64,000 nt of DNA from Leptospira wolbachii serovar Codice str. CDC (lineage in GTDB: Bacteria > Spirochaetota > Leptospiria > Leptospirales > Leptospiraceae). Location of the stretch: the NCBI RefSeq assembly GCF_000332515.2, contig NZ_AOGZ02000016.1, forward strand, positions 186,001 through 250,000, read 5' to 3'. The notes beneath the pieces are model-generated. The model worked only from the letters and a program-made list of their open reading frames with translations. It did no database searches and was not told where the DNA came from. Below are positions 27,141 through 36,079 of the stretch, piece after piece (the stretch's first letter is position 1; every line of letters starts with the position of its first letter). The position numbers and the translations under genes are program-made.

Positions 27141-27581
27141 ATGCAGAAATATTCCCGCGTTTTTTACCTGCTTGGTTTTTTATCCATGCCACTTTTTATT
27201 TTATTACTGGTTTATGGTTATATCAAACTCAATGAAATGGTGAGTGAAGAAATCCATTGGGGCCATAACAAATCTTTTGCTTTTGGACAGGCTTCTCGTG
27301 AAGGAAAACTCATTCTCCTTTCTGTGACCAAATCTCGATGTGAGATGTTGCAAGGGCTCGAATGTGGCGAAGGAAAACCAGACCTTGGCACCTATGTCCT
27401 TCTCAACTACACTCCCAGAGAACAGGAATTCGAAACCCTCATTTTGGATGATCGGTTTGCTTCTTTAAAAACCGACCCTCTCCCTCAATACTTCCTTTTA
27501 AATTCCACAGGGGAAATTCGTCATATATCAACTCAGCTTCCTAGCGTAGAAGAGATGCAAAAACTCCCGAAAAAAGAATGA
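27141..27581 (+). CDS. Membrane-anchored protein, possibly thioredoxin-like
   Basis: 146 residues from the ATG at 27141; a TTG three codons earlier is possible. One N-terminal membrane helix (FYLLGFLSMPLFILLLVYGY) is followed by a small external domain. GKLILLSVTKSRCEML and the later PQYFLLNSTGEI resemble the first strand and the cis-Pro side of thioredoxin-like proteins. There is no CxxC, since the two Cys are 7 residues apart (CEMLQGLEC). The thioredoxin link is weak. It stands alone between speE and the DUF302 gene. Confidence 0.5.
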   Translation: MQKYSRVFYLLGFLSMPLFILLLVYGYIKLNEMVSEEIHWGHNKSFAFGQASREGKLILLSVTKSRCEMLQGLECGEGKPDLGTYVLLNYTPREQEFETLILDDRFASLKTDPLPQYFLLNSTGEIRHISTQLPSVEEMQKLPKKE

Positions 27582-27609
27582 TCTTTTTCAAATCCTAACC
27601 AAAAATCTC

Positions 27610-27647
27610 TTGCAACTTCGTTTCGAATCCCATACCCTATGGGGTAT
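27610..27647 (+). promoter_or_regulatory. Promoter with CsoR-family operator ahead of the DUF302 gene
   Basis: A -35-like TTGCAA (27610-27615) and a -10-like TACCCT (27633-27638) are 17 bases apart. The -10 lies inside a near-perfect palindrome ATACCCTATGGGGTAT (27632-27647, one mismatch between arms). Operators of CsoR/CstR/RcnR-type repressors have the form TACCC(N)GGGTA. AACGGAGG then precedes the ATG at 27665. Confidence 0.6.
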
Positions 27648-27664
27648 AGGACAACGGAGGATTT

Positions 27665-28054
27665 ATGTTAGGACTAACCGTTCACAGAAAAAAGAGTTTT
27701 GAAGATACCATCACCGACACAACCGAAGCTTTAAAAAAAGAAGGTTTCGGCGTTCTTACCACCATCGACGTTAAACACACACTCAAAGAAAAAATCGGAG
27801 TCGATTTCAAACGTTATACCATCCTTGGAGCCTGTAACCCTGGTTTTGCGCACAAAGCCCTCCAAACAGCCGATGAAATTGGACTATTATTACCTTGCAA
27901 CGTTGTTGTCACCGAAGAAAAAAATGGGGAAACCAAAGTCTCTATCTTTGATCCCATGACCATGACGAAGTTAGTTCAAAATCCCGAACTCGAAAAAATC
28001 GCCAAAGAAGTACAAGAGAAACTAATTCAGGTCATCCATCACTTACACGAATGA
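27665..28054 (+). CDS. DUF302 family protein
   Basis: 129 residues, cytoplasmic. The family pattern is clear: KSFEDTITDTTEALKKEGFGVLTTIDVKHTLKEKIG, then YTILGACNPGFAHKAL and LLLPCNVVV. DUF302 proteins are widespread, of unknown chemistry, and often belong to metal or sulfur-stress regulons; two conserved Cys are present here (ACNP and LPCN). GGAGG precedes the ATG. The promoter overlaps a CsoR-type operator, which suggests induction by copper, another metal or reactive sulfur. Confidence 0.88.
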   Translation: MLGLTVHRKKSFEDTITDTTEALKKEGFGVLTTIDVKHTLKEKIGVDFKRYTILGACNPGFAHKALQTADEIGLLLPCNVVVTEEKNGETKVSIFDPMTMTKLVQNPELEKIAKEVQEKLIQVIHHLHE

Positions 28055-28086
28055 ATTAAATTTTTCGGGAAACTAGTGGGTGCGCC

Positions 28087-28128
28087 TCGCCGATGGATTT
28101 TTATATCCATATTGCATCCATTAGGCGA
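28087..28128. repeat. Intergenic imperfect palindrome, possible dispersed element
   Basis: The 221-base gap between the DUF302 gene and the next lipoprotein gene holds an imperfect inverted repeat. TCGCC and ATGGAT (28087-28098) pair with ATCCAT and GGCGA (28116-28128). A second ATCCAT at 28105-28110 offers an alternative small hairpin. The surrounding stretch to about 28200 is richer in G and C than other gaps and has the look of an intergenic repeat. No second copy was found in this window. Confidence 0.3.
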
Positions 28129-28275
28129 TCCCGCTTTACGCTTCAATCTTTCTGGAAGGGTAGCCTGTACCAAACATAGTTATCCAACCAGAAAGGATTT
28201 CCGCTGCAATCGGTGGCGCTGAAGTTTAGATTTAATTTTACAAACAGTTGGTACTTAAATTTTTCCCCTTGCCAA

Positions 28276-28671
28276 TCACTTACAAAAAGCCGGTAAGGTT
28301 TTTGTCCGAGTGTAACAAACCGTAACTCCCGCAGTAGTCATTCCAAAAAGATTCAAAGGACCTCCCACTGGATACTGTGCAGTCGAAGCAGGACCTACTT
28401 GCCAATTGATATTATAGTTCCCTTCTGAGCCAGTGATCTGTCCTTTAACCACACTGCTTGTTTTTTTATAACAAGATTTGATATCTCGATTGTTGCTAAT
28501 GATAAGCCAAGCAGAAACATTGGAACTTGGGTCTTTGACACAATTGTTTGTTAATACCCAACTACCTTCTAAAATGGTCCGACCTTCATCGGCCCCTACT
28601 TTTTCTCCTGACTGGCAATGGAAAGCTGATACAGAAACTGCCAACGCGATGATTAAACTAATTTTTTTCAA
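28276..28671 (-). CDS. Small lipoprotein of unknown function
   Basis: 131 residues. The signal peptide ends in a lipobox (SVSAFHC). The mature part starts with a Gly/Glu-rich stretch and contains a lipocalin-like opening (LEGSWVLTNNCV), then four more Cys that could pair. The start is TTG with AGGAG 6 bases upstream, which fixes it. No family was recognised. It stands alone, with a 221-base gap downstream and about 100 bases upstream. Confidence 0.6.
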   Translation of the reverse strand: MKKISLIIALAVSVSAFHCQSGEKVGADEGRTILEGSWVLTNNCVKDPSSNVSAWLIISNNRDIKSCYKKTSSVVKGQITGSEGNYNINWQVGPASTAQYPVGGPLNLFGMTTAGVTVCYTRTKTLPAFCK

Positions 28672-28777
28672 AATTTGCTCCTTTGTGGAAATTTATTATT
28701 TCTACAAAGGGAGATTAGAGACTAAAATTTCTGAAGTAAGTCAAACTTTATTCTAAATATTTTCTTAATTTTTAATT

Positions 28778-29686
28778 TTATTTTTCGTTAACCCACAAAA
28801 CAGCGGTATTCTCACTTTCCGCTTTTTTCCGAAACACCTCTAAAATTGCACAAAACAAAATCACACCGCCACCTAACCAAAGCCTTTCGGGTGGCACCTC
28901 TCCCAAAAAATACCAGGCCGCCAAACTTCCGTATATCGGACTTAAGGTAGACAAAGTGCCCGCAGTAGTTACCGATAAATTTGATAAACTGCGAATCCAA
29001 ATAGTATGGGCAAGTGAGGTAAAAATCCCAGCAAGCACCACCTGGAACAACAGGTATTTGGGTTCAGCCAACATTACAAATAGTCCATCGGCAAAGGGAA
29101 GTAAAACCAAGGTAGTGGCAATCAGTTGGGTGAAAAGAATTTGGGCACTAGGATAATGAACATGCATTTCTTTAGTCAGTAGATTCCGAATCGCATAGAG
29201 AACTGCCGAAACCACACCCCAAACCACTCCTTGGAACATTTGGTTGTTCCAAGAAAGATCGGGTACAATGAGGAAAAGCCCAAAAAAGGAAAAACAAGCC
29301 AAAAAGAATGCAAAAGGATCGGGGCGTTTTCCACCAAGCAAAGGTTCGATGAGTGCAGAAAACACAGGATAGGTGAAAAGAGACAACATCCCGACTGCCA
29401 CAGTGGACACTTGGATGGAGTGAAAGTAAGTCACCCAATGCAAAGCAAATAAAATTCCAATTCCAAATACAAACAAAAAGTCCTTAAAACTTCGGTAGGA
29501 TACAGACTTACCACGAAGCAAAAAGAAGAGTCCGAGTAAAATGACAGAAAATAGTGCCCGACCGGAGATGATCGTGACTGCAGGAAAGGGAAGGAGTTTG
29601 GCAAACAAAGTGACGTTCCCCATAATGAGGATCGTCAAATTGAGTTCCAATACAGATCGTAAAAAGCTAGGAGAAGAAGACTTCAC
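28778..29686 (-). CDS. EamA/DMT-family transporter
   Basis: 302 residues with ten hydrophobic helices in two repeats of five, the DMT layout. Each half ends in the family pattern (HWVTYFHSIQVSTVAVGMLSLF and HTIWIRSLSNLSVTTAGTLS). These proteins export metabolites, often amino acids; the substrate is unknown here. The start is GTG, 7 bases after the stop of the START-like gene, so it closes a three-gene minus-strand run with that gene and the ferritin-like gene. Confidence 0.85.
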   Translation of the reverse strand: MKSSSPSFLRSVLELNLTILIMGNVTLFAKLLPFPAVTIISGRALFSVILLGLFFLLRGKSVSYRSFKDFLFVFGIGILFALHWVTYFHSIQVSTVAVGMLSLFTYPVFSALIEPLLGGKRPDPFAFFLACFSFFGLFLIVPDLSWNNQMFQGVVWGVVSAVLYAIRNLLTKEMHVHYPSAQILFTQLIATTLVLLPFADGLFVMLAEPKYLLFQVVLAGIFTSLAHTIWIRSLSNLSVTTAGTLSTLSPIYGSLAAWYFLGEVPPERLWLGGGVILFCAILEVFRKKAESENTAVLWVNEK

Positions 29687-29693
29687 TTCTTAC

Positions 29694-30176
29694 TTAGGAT
29701 TCGACCCCCAGAAATTTGGCGATGGATTTTCTATCTTTTTCCAAACTATGTTTGTGAATTTCTTCGATGGCCTTCTCCACAATGGGAGAAACAAAAAGAA
29801 GACTAGAAATCACATCTACATCATAAGAACGTTTGGACTCAAGGCCATCCGCTTCGTATTTACTTTTCCCTTTGATCACAAACACATTGTCTTTTCCCGG
29901 AGGAGAGATTTTAAATTCATGAGTATTGGTAGTAATATCAAAAGTGGATTCTTCCAAAAGAGAAAGGTCGTTCAGTGCTGCCGATAGAACGGCAGGCATA
30001 GAACCTTCCAAACTCACTTTCCGTTTTTGGCGAATGATATTCCCTTCTTTCGTTTCTTCCAATAGAGTTACATTTTTTAAATCAGGGAACTGATCTAGAT
30101 GTTTGTATCTCTCTTCTCTGGCGTGAAGGAGTTTTTCGAGGGAAACGGGAAATGTATGAGTTACTTGGTATTTCAC
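29694..30176 (-). CDS. DUF2505-like (START/Bet v 1-fold) protein
   Basis: 160 residues, soluble. It begins KYQVTHTFPVSLEKLLHAREERY and shows the strand pattern of DUF2505, a START-like ligand-binding family. A final helix holds SPIVEKAIEEIHKHSLEKD. The start GTG shares its first G with the TAG stop of the ferritin-like gene (TAGTG), so translation is coupled. The family assignment is from memory. A lipid or other hydrophobic ligand is likely for the fold. Confidence 0.55.
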   Translation of the reverse strand: MKYQVTHTFPVSLEKLLHAREERYKHLDQFPDLKNVTLLEETKEGNIIRQKRKVSLEGSMPAVLSAALNDLSLLEESTFDITTNTHEFKISPPGKDNVFVIKGKSKYEADGLESKRSYDVDVISSLLFVSPIVEKAIEEIHKHSLEKDRKSIAKFLGVES

Positions 30177-30931
30177 TATTTTTTCTTACCTTTTTTCTTA
30201 GCGGGTTTGGCTTTTGGTTTCGCCACTGTTTTTTTTACGGCTTTTTTTGGTGCCTTTTTTGCAGCTTTCTTCGCCGACTTCTTGTTTGCTGGTTTGGCTG
30301 GTTTAGAAGTTTTTTTAGCAGATGGTTTTGTTTTTGCCGTTTGCGGTTTAGAAGCTTTTGGTTTTGGTGACAGCTTAGAAGAACGATTGACCTCTTCCAT
30401 CAACTCCTCATCTTCCCAGTAGAAAACTTGGTCCGCAGGGGTGGACTGTTCCATTGCCATTGCTTGTGCTTCTAAAAGCGAATTATTGGATTCGTTAAAG
30501 TTAGCCAATTTTTGGAATAACAAATTGATTTTTGGATCTTGGAATTTGTTTCGGATGGTGGCATAAAAATTACGCGCATCCTCCCCTTCTCTGATAGCAA
30601 GCTCTATTGCTTTTCTTTCGTCAGCTTTCACTTCTTCATTTTTATTGCGATCTAACCGATCCATTACCTTTTGGATGGTCGAAGAATGAAACTTTTCTAT
30701 TTCAGAAAGTTGTTTTAAGTTAGGAAGTTCTTTTCCTTCTGCACTTTTATAGATGTCTTTGATGAATTTAATATGCTCATCACCATCTAACGCAAGTTGG
30801 CTGAAAAGTTCTCTGATTTGGCCTTCCGGTAAACTTTCGGAAAGTTTTAAATAAAAATTGAAACATTGAACTTCGTGTTCAATTGCGGCCGCAACTGCCT
30901 CTATAAAGGATGTTTTTTTTAGCGATTTCAT
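30176..30931 (-). CDS. Ferritin/rubrerythrin-like protein with lysine-rich histone H1-like tail
   Basis: 251 residues in two parts. Residues about 8-150 form a ferritin-like helical bundle (AIEHEVQCFNFYLKL, ALDGDEHIKFIKDIY, AIREGEDARNFYATI, NFNESNNSLLEAQ). The last ExxH site reads ESNN, so one metal-ligand His appears lost. Residues about 190-251 are a tail of Lys, Ala and Pro with repeated KKAAKKAPKK-type units, as in histone H1 and bacterial H1-like proteins. The tail should bind DNA or RNA. A DNA-protecting, Dps-like idea is tempting but unproven. Confidence 0.7.
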   Translation of the reverse strand: MKSLKKTSFIEAVAAAIEHEVQCFNFYLKLSESLPEGQIRELFSQLALDGDEHIKFIKDIYKSAEGKELPNLKQLSEIEKFHSSTIQKVMDRLDRNKNEEVKADERKAIELAIREGEDARNFYATIRNKFQDPKINLLFQKLANFNESNNSLLEAQAMAMEQSTPADQVFYWEDEELMEEVNRSSKLSPKPKASKPQTAKTKPSAKKTSKPAKPANKKSAKKAAKKAPKKAVKKTVAKPKAKPAKKKGKKK

Positions 30932-30989
30932 AATCCCATTCCCCGGTTTTTAAAAACCATAGATACGATACTAGTGAGTTTTAAGTGAA

Positions 30990-31658
30990 TCAAGTATTTT
31001 TCACAGATTGAAAATCCAACTCTTCTGCCTTTGTAGCTGAGTAGATGAGCACTTGAGCAATATAGTAAGTTACCATAATTCCCATAGATGCAGTGAATCT
31101 GTCCATTTCTGGTTTTAAAAACATAGAATAGGCAATAATAGAATCGGATAAAATGAATACCAATGCACCAAGTAGGCCCAAGTAGAAAGGTTTGGACACA
31201 GAATTTCTAGCAGCAGCACGCCAACCCATCAAACAAATTGCTGAAATGTATACACCAACTGGAATGAGAAGCGATCCAAGTTTTGGAACCAGTACAAGAA
31301 AAAAAGAAGACCCAAAGAGTAAAAATGGGATTGCAAGCAGGGGTTTAATTTTTGAGTCCAACGTGAACGCATAAGAGTAGATCAATTGTGCAATGAGAAA
31401 GGAACCCAACCCAAAAACAAAGTATCCTTGTTTTGGTAAGGCTAAAAAGCTATCTCCAAAAAGGGAAAACACAAGGCCAACCGCAATCAATTTCCCTCGT
31501 TTTTCCAATTGGGGAAAGTAGCGAAAGAGCGCTACAATGAGGATCAGAATGGGAATGATTTTCGAAGGGAGATAGAAGGCATCCTCTTTTGTGATCGTAG
31601 CGATCGCAAAAAGATGCACAACAGAATAGAGAACAAACAAAACAATTTCTTTAGCCAT
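30990..31658 (-). CDS. YhhN/TMEM86-family membrane protein
   Basis: 222 residues with about eight membrane helices. The two family signatures are present: GLVFSLFGDSFLALP and GALVFILSDSIIAY. TMEM86 proteins in animals are lysoplasmalogenases that cleave the vinyl-ether bond of lysoplasmalogen. The bacterial role is less certain. The start ATG faces a divergent small secreted-protein gene 65 bases away. Confidence 0.82.
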   Translation of the reverse strand: MAKEIVLFVLYSVVHLFAIATITKEDAFYLPSKIIPILILIVALFRYFPQLEKRGKLIAVGLVFSLFGDSFLALPKQGYFVFGLGSFLIAQLIYSYAFTLDSKIKPLLAIPFLLFGSSFFLVLVPKLGSLLIPVGVYISAICLMGWRAAARNSVSKPFYLGLLGALVFILSDSIIAYSMFLKPEMDRFTASMGIMVTYYIAQVLIYSATKAEELDFQSVKNT

Positions 31659-31723
31659 ATTTCTTACTTTACAGGGATATCATTCTCGAGATTTCATCAG
31701 ATGAAAGCCCGAGTGATCAGCCT

Positions 31724-32032
31724 ATGAAACAAACACGACCCTTGTCCATCCTTTTCTTAATTTGTCTCTTATGGACCCAGACTTTGTCCGCAAGAGAAGT
31801 GCCCTCTGGTGGCGAAATGTTGATCGATTTGATTTTGGCACGCCCCATGGGACTTGCCGGAACCTTAGTTGGGACCGCTGCCTTTATTGTCGCCTCCCCT
31901 TTCACACTGATGTCGGGTACTTTCTTGCAGTCTGGTAGACGTCTAGTTGTTTATCCTGCTAAGTTTACCTTCACACGTGGGTTAGGCGACTTCCCAGGTT
32001 ATATGGAAGATTACCAAATCGTAGAGGAATAA
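31724..32032 (+). CDS. Small exported protein of unknown function
   Basis: 102 residues. A signal peptide (SILFLICLLWTQTLSA) precedes a short mature protein with LILARPMGLAGTLVGTAAFIVASPF and, near the end, FTRGLGDFPGY. The combination of an RP-G-GT membrane-like stretch with a later TF-R-LG motif is known from small proteins of other bacteria that lack a defined role. The next gene, the mutase small subunit, starts 1 base after the stop, so the two are joined in one transcript, although no functional link is evident. Confidence 0.6.
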   Translation: MKQTRPLSILFLICLLWTQTLSAREVPSGGEMLIDLILARPMGLAGTLVGTAAFIVASPFTLMSGTFLQSGRRLVVYPAKFTFTRGLGDFPGYMEDYQIVEE

Positions 32033-32033
32033 A

Positions 32034-33845
32034 TTGAACGAATTTCTATTTTCAGACTTTCCTGAAGTTTCGACTGAGGATTGGAAAAACCAAATCCTGA
32101 AAGATTTAAAAGGCAACCCTTGGGACAAAGTCACTTGGGAAACAGAAGAAGGTTTCAAAATCGAACCCTTCTACCGCAAAGAAGATACCACTGACATTCC
32201 ACGAGTTTACAAACGAAACCCCGGATGGAATGTCACGGAAACAATTACCTCTGAATCGGAATTGAACGACCTTCCCAAAAAAGGTGCCGATGCTGCGATC
32301 CTTATTTCCCATGAAGAAAAAGGAAATCCATTCGGATTAAAAATCAACTCATCTACTGACCTAGAAAAACTTGCCGGCCTTACGGGAAATCTTCCGCTTA
32401 TAGTTTCTCTAACAACAAGAACGGTATCCTTTGTTGACTCACTAAAAAAACTCACGTCTTCGCATAACACTGTACTTGGTGATTTTGATCCTTATGGAAT
32501 TGCACTTCTGTATGGGGAACTAGGAACAGAAGAAACAAACATTGGAAAATCATTTTCTACACTTTCTGGATCCAAAGGATTTGCTGGTGTGGGAATTCAC
32601 AGTTACTACTTACGTGATGCAGGTGCTTCCATCGGACAGGAATTGGCCTATTCTCTTTCTTGGGGAGTGGATTACTTAAACCGTCATATAGATGTTGGAG
32701 TTTCCATTGAAGATGCTGCCTCCAACATTTGGTTTTGGATGGGCATTGGCTCCGACTACTTCACAGAAATCGCAAAGTTCCGAGCCATGAGAATCCTCTG
32801 GACGGAAATTTTAAATGCCTACAAACCTGGGCTTGGGGAAACCGTTCCGGCTCTCATCGTAGCAAGAACTTCAAGTTTCCAATTCACAGCCTACGATCCT
32901 TATGTAAACATGTTACGAGGAACTACAGCGGCTATGTCTGCGGTCATGGGTGGTGCAGATTTTGTTTCTGTGTTGCCATTCGACTCTGAATACTCCGCAC
33001 AACAAGAGTTAGGCAAACGAATTGCTAGAAACTCACAACTTCTCCTTCGTTATGAGTCCTTTCTCGACAAAGTGGAAGACCCTGCGGCTGGATCTTATTA
33101 TTTGGAAGTCCTTACCAAAAAACTAGCAGAAACTGCTTGGGCCAAATTCCAAACTTTGGAAACCGAAGGTGGATTTGGAGAGGCCTTAAAAAAAGGAAAT
33201 ATCCAAAAAGAAATCAAATCACGGGCAGACAAAAAAAGAGATGCCCTTGCTACCAAAAAAGAAATCCTACTTGGTACAAACCAATACCCGCTTCCCTCAG
33301 AAAGACATCCTGAGCTTACAAAATCTTTAGAAGAGACAACAAAACTGAATCACTTTTCCACTGAGTCAACTTACGCACGTTTGGCCCCCATTCGCCTTTC
33401 GTATGAATTTGACAAATGGAGAAATATTACCGATGCCTATGTGGCTTCTGGGAAAAAACTCCCAAAGATATTTTTACTTACCCTAGGTGACTTAACCATG
33501 CGGAAAGCAAGGGCCGGTTTTAGTTCGAATTTTCTCGGTTGCCTTGGGTATGAAATTATTGATTCGCTTGGATTTCCTTCGGTCAAGGAAGGAGTTGCTC
33601 GGGCCAAAGAACTGGGTGCCGACATTGTAGTCTTATGTTCGTCTGACGAAGAGTATGCGACCTACCTTTCCGAATTTACCTCGGAGATGAAGACCCAATT
33701 GCCAAACTCTTGGAAGTTACTTGCCGGTTATCCGAAAGACCTCATCAAAGAAGCAGAATCTCTCGGGATCGATGATTTCATCCACATGAAACGAAACATC
33801 GTGGAATTTATGGAAAAAGCCCAAACCAAATGGATCGGGAAATAA
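32034..33845 (+). CDS. mutA: Methylmalonyl-CoA mutase small (beta) subunit
   Basis: 603 residues. Homologous in layout to the large subunit: an N-terminal mutase barrel ([57 protein letters not shown] region) and a C-terminal flavodoxin-like domain. The cobalamin motif DxHxxG is absent, as expected for this non-catalytic subunit. The start is TTG directly after the stop of the small exported protein gene, with GAGG 6 bases before it. The large subunit starts 1 base after the stop. Confidence 0.9.
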   Translation: MNEFLFSDFPEVSTEDWKNQILKDLKGNPWDKVTWETEEGFKIEPFYRKEDTTDIPRVYKRNPGWNVTETITSESELNDLPKKGADAAILISHEEKGNPFGLKINSSTDLEKLAGLTGNLPLIVSLTTRTVSFVDSLKKLTSSHNTVLGDFDPYGIALLYGELGTEETNIGKSFSTLSGSKGFAGVGIHSYYLRDAGASIGQELAYSLSWGVDYLNRHIDVGVSIEDAASNIWFWMGIGSDYFTEIAKFRAMRILWTEILNAYKPGLGETVPALIVARTSSFQFTAYDPYVNMLRGTTAAMSAVMGGADFVSVLPFDSEYSAQQELGKRIARNSQLLLRYESFLDKVEDPAAGSYYLEVLTKKLAETAWAKFQTLETEGGFGEALKKGNIQKEIKSRADKKRDALATKKEILLGTNQYPLPSERHPELTKSLEETTKLNHFSTESTYARLAPIRLSYEFDKWRNITDAYVASGKKLPKIFLLTLGDLTMRKARAGFSSNFLGCLGYEIIDSLGFPSVKEGVARAKELGADIVVLCSSDEEYATYLSEFTSEMKTQLPNSWKLLAGYPKDLIKEAESLGIDDFIHMKRNIVEFMEKAQTKWIGK

Positions 33846-33846
33846 A

Positions 33847-35985
33847 ATGAACAAACCTAATTTTGCAAAACTCCCTCTTTCTTTCGGTTCCAATAAACCA
33901 GACCCAAAGGCTATTTCCCTTTGGCAAACAGCAGAAGGAATCTCCATTCAATCTCGTTATGCGAAAACTGATTTGGAAGGAATGGAACATCTCAACTATG
34001 CTGCAGGAATTCCGCCTTACTTACGCGGACCCTATTCCACCATGTATGTGAATAAACCTTGGACGGTCCGCCAGTATGCAGGATTTTCCACTGCCGAAGA
34101 ATCCAATGCTTTTTATCGTAGAAACTTAGCTGCCGGCCAAAAAGGACTTTCCGTTGCCTTTGACCTTGCCACCCACCGTGGATACGACTCAGACCACGAA
34201 CGAGTGGTAGGAGATGTGGGAAAGGCTGGTGTGGCGATCGATTCGGTATTGGATATGAAAATCCTCTTCGACCAAATCCCACTCGACCAAATGTCAGTTT
34301 CCATGACTATGAATGGGGCCGTCATTCCAGTCCTTGCCTTTTATATCGTTGCCGCAGAAGAACAAGGAGTCTCCAAAGACAAACTTTCCGGCACCATCCA
34401 AAATGATATTTTGAAAGAGTTTATGGTGCGTAACACATACATTTACCCACCCAAACACTCTATGAAAATCATCGCAGACATCTTTGGTTATACTTCCAAG
34501 TACATGCCCAAGTTTAACTCCATCTCCATCTCGGGATACCATATGCAAGAGGCCGGCGCTACTGCTGATTTGGAGCTTGCTTATACCCTTGCAGATGGTT
34601 GGGAATACATCAAAACAGGAATAGCTTCTGGACTCACTGTAGATGAGTTTGCTCCTCGCCTCTCTTTCTTTTGGGCGATTGGGATGAACCATTTTATGGA
34701 AATTGCCAAAATGCGTGCGGGTCGTCTTCTTTGGGCAAAAATTGTGAACCAATTCAAACCAAAGTCTAACAAATCTTTGGCGCTCCGGACCCACTGCCAA
34801 ACTTCGGGTTGGTCCCTCACCGAACAAGACCCTTTCAACAACGTAGGAAGGACTTGTATCGAAGCAATGGCCGCAGCCCTTGGCCACACTCAGTCCTTAC
34901 ATACCAATGCGTTGGATGAAGCCATTGCTCTTCCTACCGACTTCTCAGCAAGGATTGCAAGAAATACACAAATCTACTTACAAGAAGAAACAAACATCAA
35001 CCGTGTGATCGATCCTTGGGGTGGTTCCTTTTATGTAGAAAAACTCACAAACGATCTGGTACACAAAGCTTGGAGCCTCATCCTCGAAGTACAAAAGTTA
35101 GGTGGCATGGCAGAAGCAATTGAAACGGGAATTCCTAAGATGCGAATCGAAGAAGCATCTGCAAGAAAACAGGCTCGGATCGATTCAGGCAAAGATGTGA
35201 TTGTGGGAGTGAACCGTTTCCGTTTGGATAAAGAAGCTCCCATTGATATTTTAGACATTGATAATACCGCTGTTCGTATTGCCCAAATCAAACGTTTGGA
35301 ACAAATGAAAAAAGATCGAGATAGTTCTGCCGTAGAAGCTGCGTTAAATGCCATTACCAAATGTGCCGAAACTGGTGAGGGGAATCTTTTAGAGCTGGCA
35401 GTGGATGCTGCTCGCAAACGTGCCTCTCTCGGCGAAATTTCTTATGCCATGGAAAAAGTATTTGGGAGGTACAAAGCAGTGATTCGTTCCATCTCAGGAG
35501 TGTATTCCTCCGAAATTTCCGAAGACAAAGGGTACCTGGAAGCAAGGTCCCTTGCTGATGAATTTGCGCAACTGGAAGGACGTCGTCCACGGATCATGGT
35601 AGCCAAGATGGGCCAAGACGGACACGATCGTGGTGCCAAAGTGATCTCTACTAGTTTTGCGGATATGGGCTTTGACGTTGATATCGGGCCTCTTTTCCAA
35701 ACTCCCGCAGAGGTCGCCAAACAAGTTGTCGAAAACGATTGCCATATCTTAGGAGTGTCTTCTCTTGCTGCCGGCCACAAAACTTTGGTTCCCCAAGTGA
35801 TTGAGGAATTAAAGAAACTCGGTGCGGAAGATGTACTTGTGGTGGTCGGCGGAGTGATTCCAGCCCAAGACTACGACTTCCTCTATAAGTCTGGGGCCAC
35901 TGCGATTTTTGGACCGGGAACTGTGATTTCAGAAGCTGCCAAACAAATTCTGAATCTCCTCCTCGGCGAAAGAAGAGCCGCTTAA
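33847..35985 (+). CDS. mutB: Methylmalonyl-CoA mutase large (alpha) subunit
   Basis: 712 residues, full length. It interconverts methylmalonyl-CoA and succinyl-CoA with adenosylcobalamin. The substrate barrel has [22 protein letters not shown] and [19 protein letters not shown]. The C-terminal B12 domain has [14 protein letters not shown] (DxHxxG with the cobalt-ligating His) followed by [14 protein letters not shown] and VVVGGVIP. It works with the small subunit just upstream and MeaB just downstream. A terminator-like hairpin lies between mutB and meaB. Confidence 0.96.
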   Translation: MNKPNFAKLPLSFGSNKPDPKAISLWQTAEGISIQSRYAKTDLEGMEHLNYAAGIPPYLRGPYSTMYVNKPWTVRQYAGFSTAEESNAFYRRNLAAGQKGLSVAFDLATHRGYDSDHERVVGDVGKAGVAIDSVLDMKILFDQIPLDQMSVSMTMNGAVIPVLAFYIVAAEEQGVSKDKLSGTIQNDILKEFMVRNTYIYPPKHSMKIIADIFGYTSKYMPKFNSISISGYHMQEAGATADLELAYTLADGWEYIKTGIASGLTVDEFAPRLSFFWAIGMNHFMEIAKMRAGRLLWAKIVNQFKPKSNKSLALRTHCQTSGWSLTEQDPFNNVGRTCIEAMAAALGHTQSLHTNALDEAIALPTDFSARIARNTQIYLQEETNINRVIDPWGGSFYVEKLTNDLVHKAWSLILEVQKLGGMAEAIETGIPKMRIEEASARKQARIDSGKDVIVGVNRFRLDKEAPIDILDIDNTAVRIAQIKRLEQMKKDRDSSAVEAALNAITKCAETGEGNLLELAVDAARKRASLGEISYAMEKVFGRYKAVIRSISGVYSSEISEDKGYLEARSLADEFAQLEGRRPRIMVAKMGQDGHDRGAKVISTSFADMGFDVDIGPLFQTPAEVAKQVVENDCHILGVSSLAAGHKTLVPQVIEELKKLGAEDVLVVVGGVIPAQDYDFLYKSGATAIFGPGTVISEAAKQILNLLLGERRAA

Positions 35986-36010
35986 GGTTACAAAAGGATC
36001 TCTATCCACC

Positions 36011-36048
36011 AAACACCGATTTGTCCATAGTGACAGTCGGTGTTTTTT
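36011..36048 (+). terminator. Terminator after mutB
   Basis: AAACACCGA (36011-36019) pairs with TCGGTGTTT (36037-36045), and an inner TGTC/GACA pair extends the stem. A run of T overlaps the 3' arm. It would separate mutB from meaB, so meaB may also have its own promoter in 36049-36079 or depend on read-through. Confidence 0.8.
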
Positions 36049-36079
36049 TAAATTTCCGCAGGTAAGATATAAAACCATT

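Noticed and set aside
30099..30422. Phe-rich plus-strand frame opposite the lysine-rich tail
   Set aside because: Its composition is the direct complement of the Lys/Ala codons of the ferritin-like gene.
34294..34887. Long minus-strand reading frame inside mutB
   Set aside because: It lies entirely within a well-conserved gene, has a composition typical of antisense shadow frames and resembles no protein.
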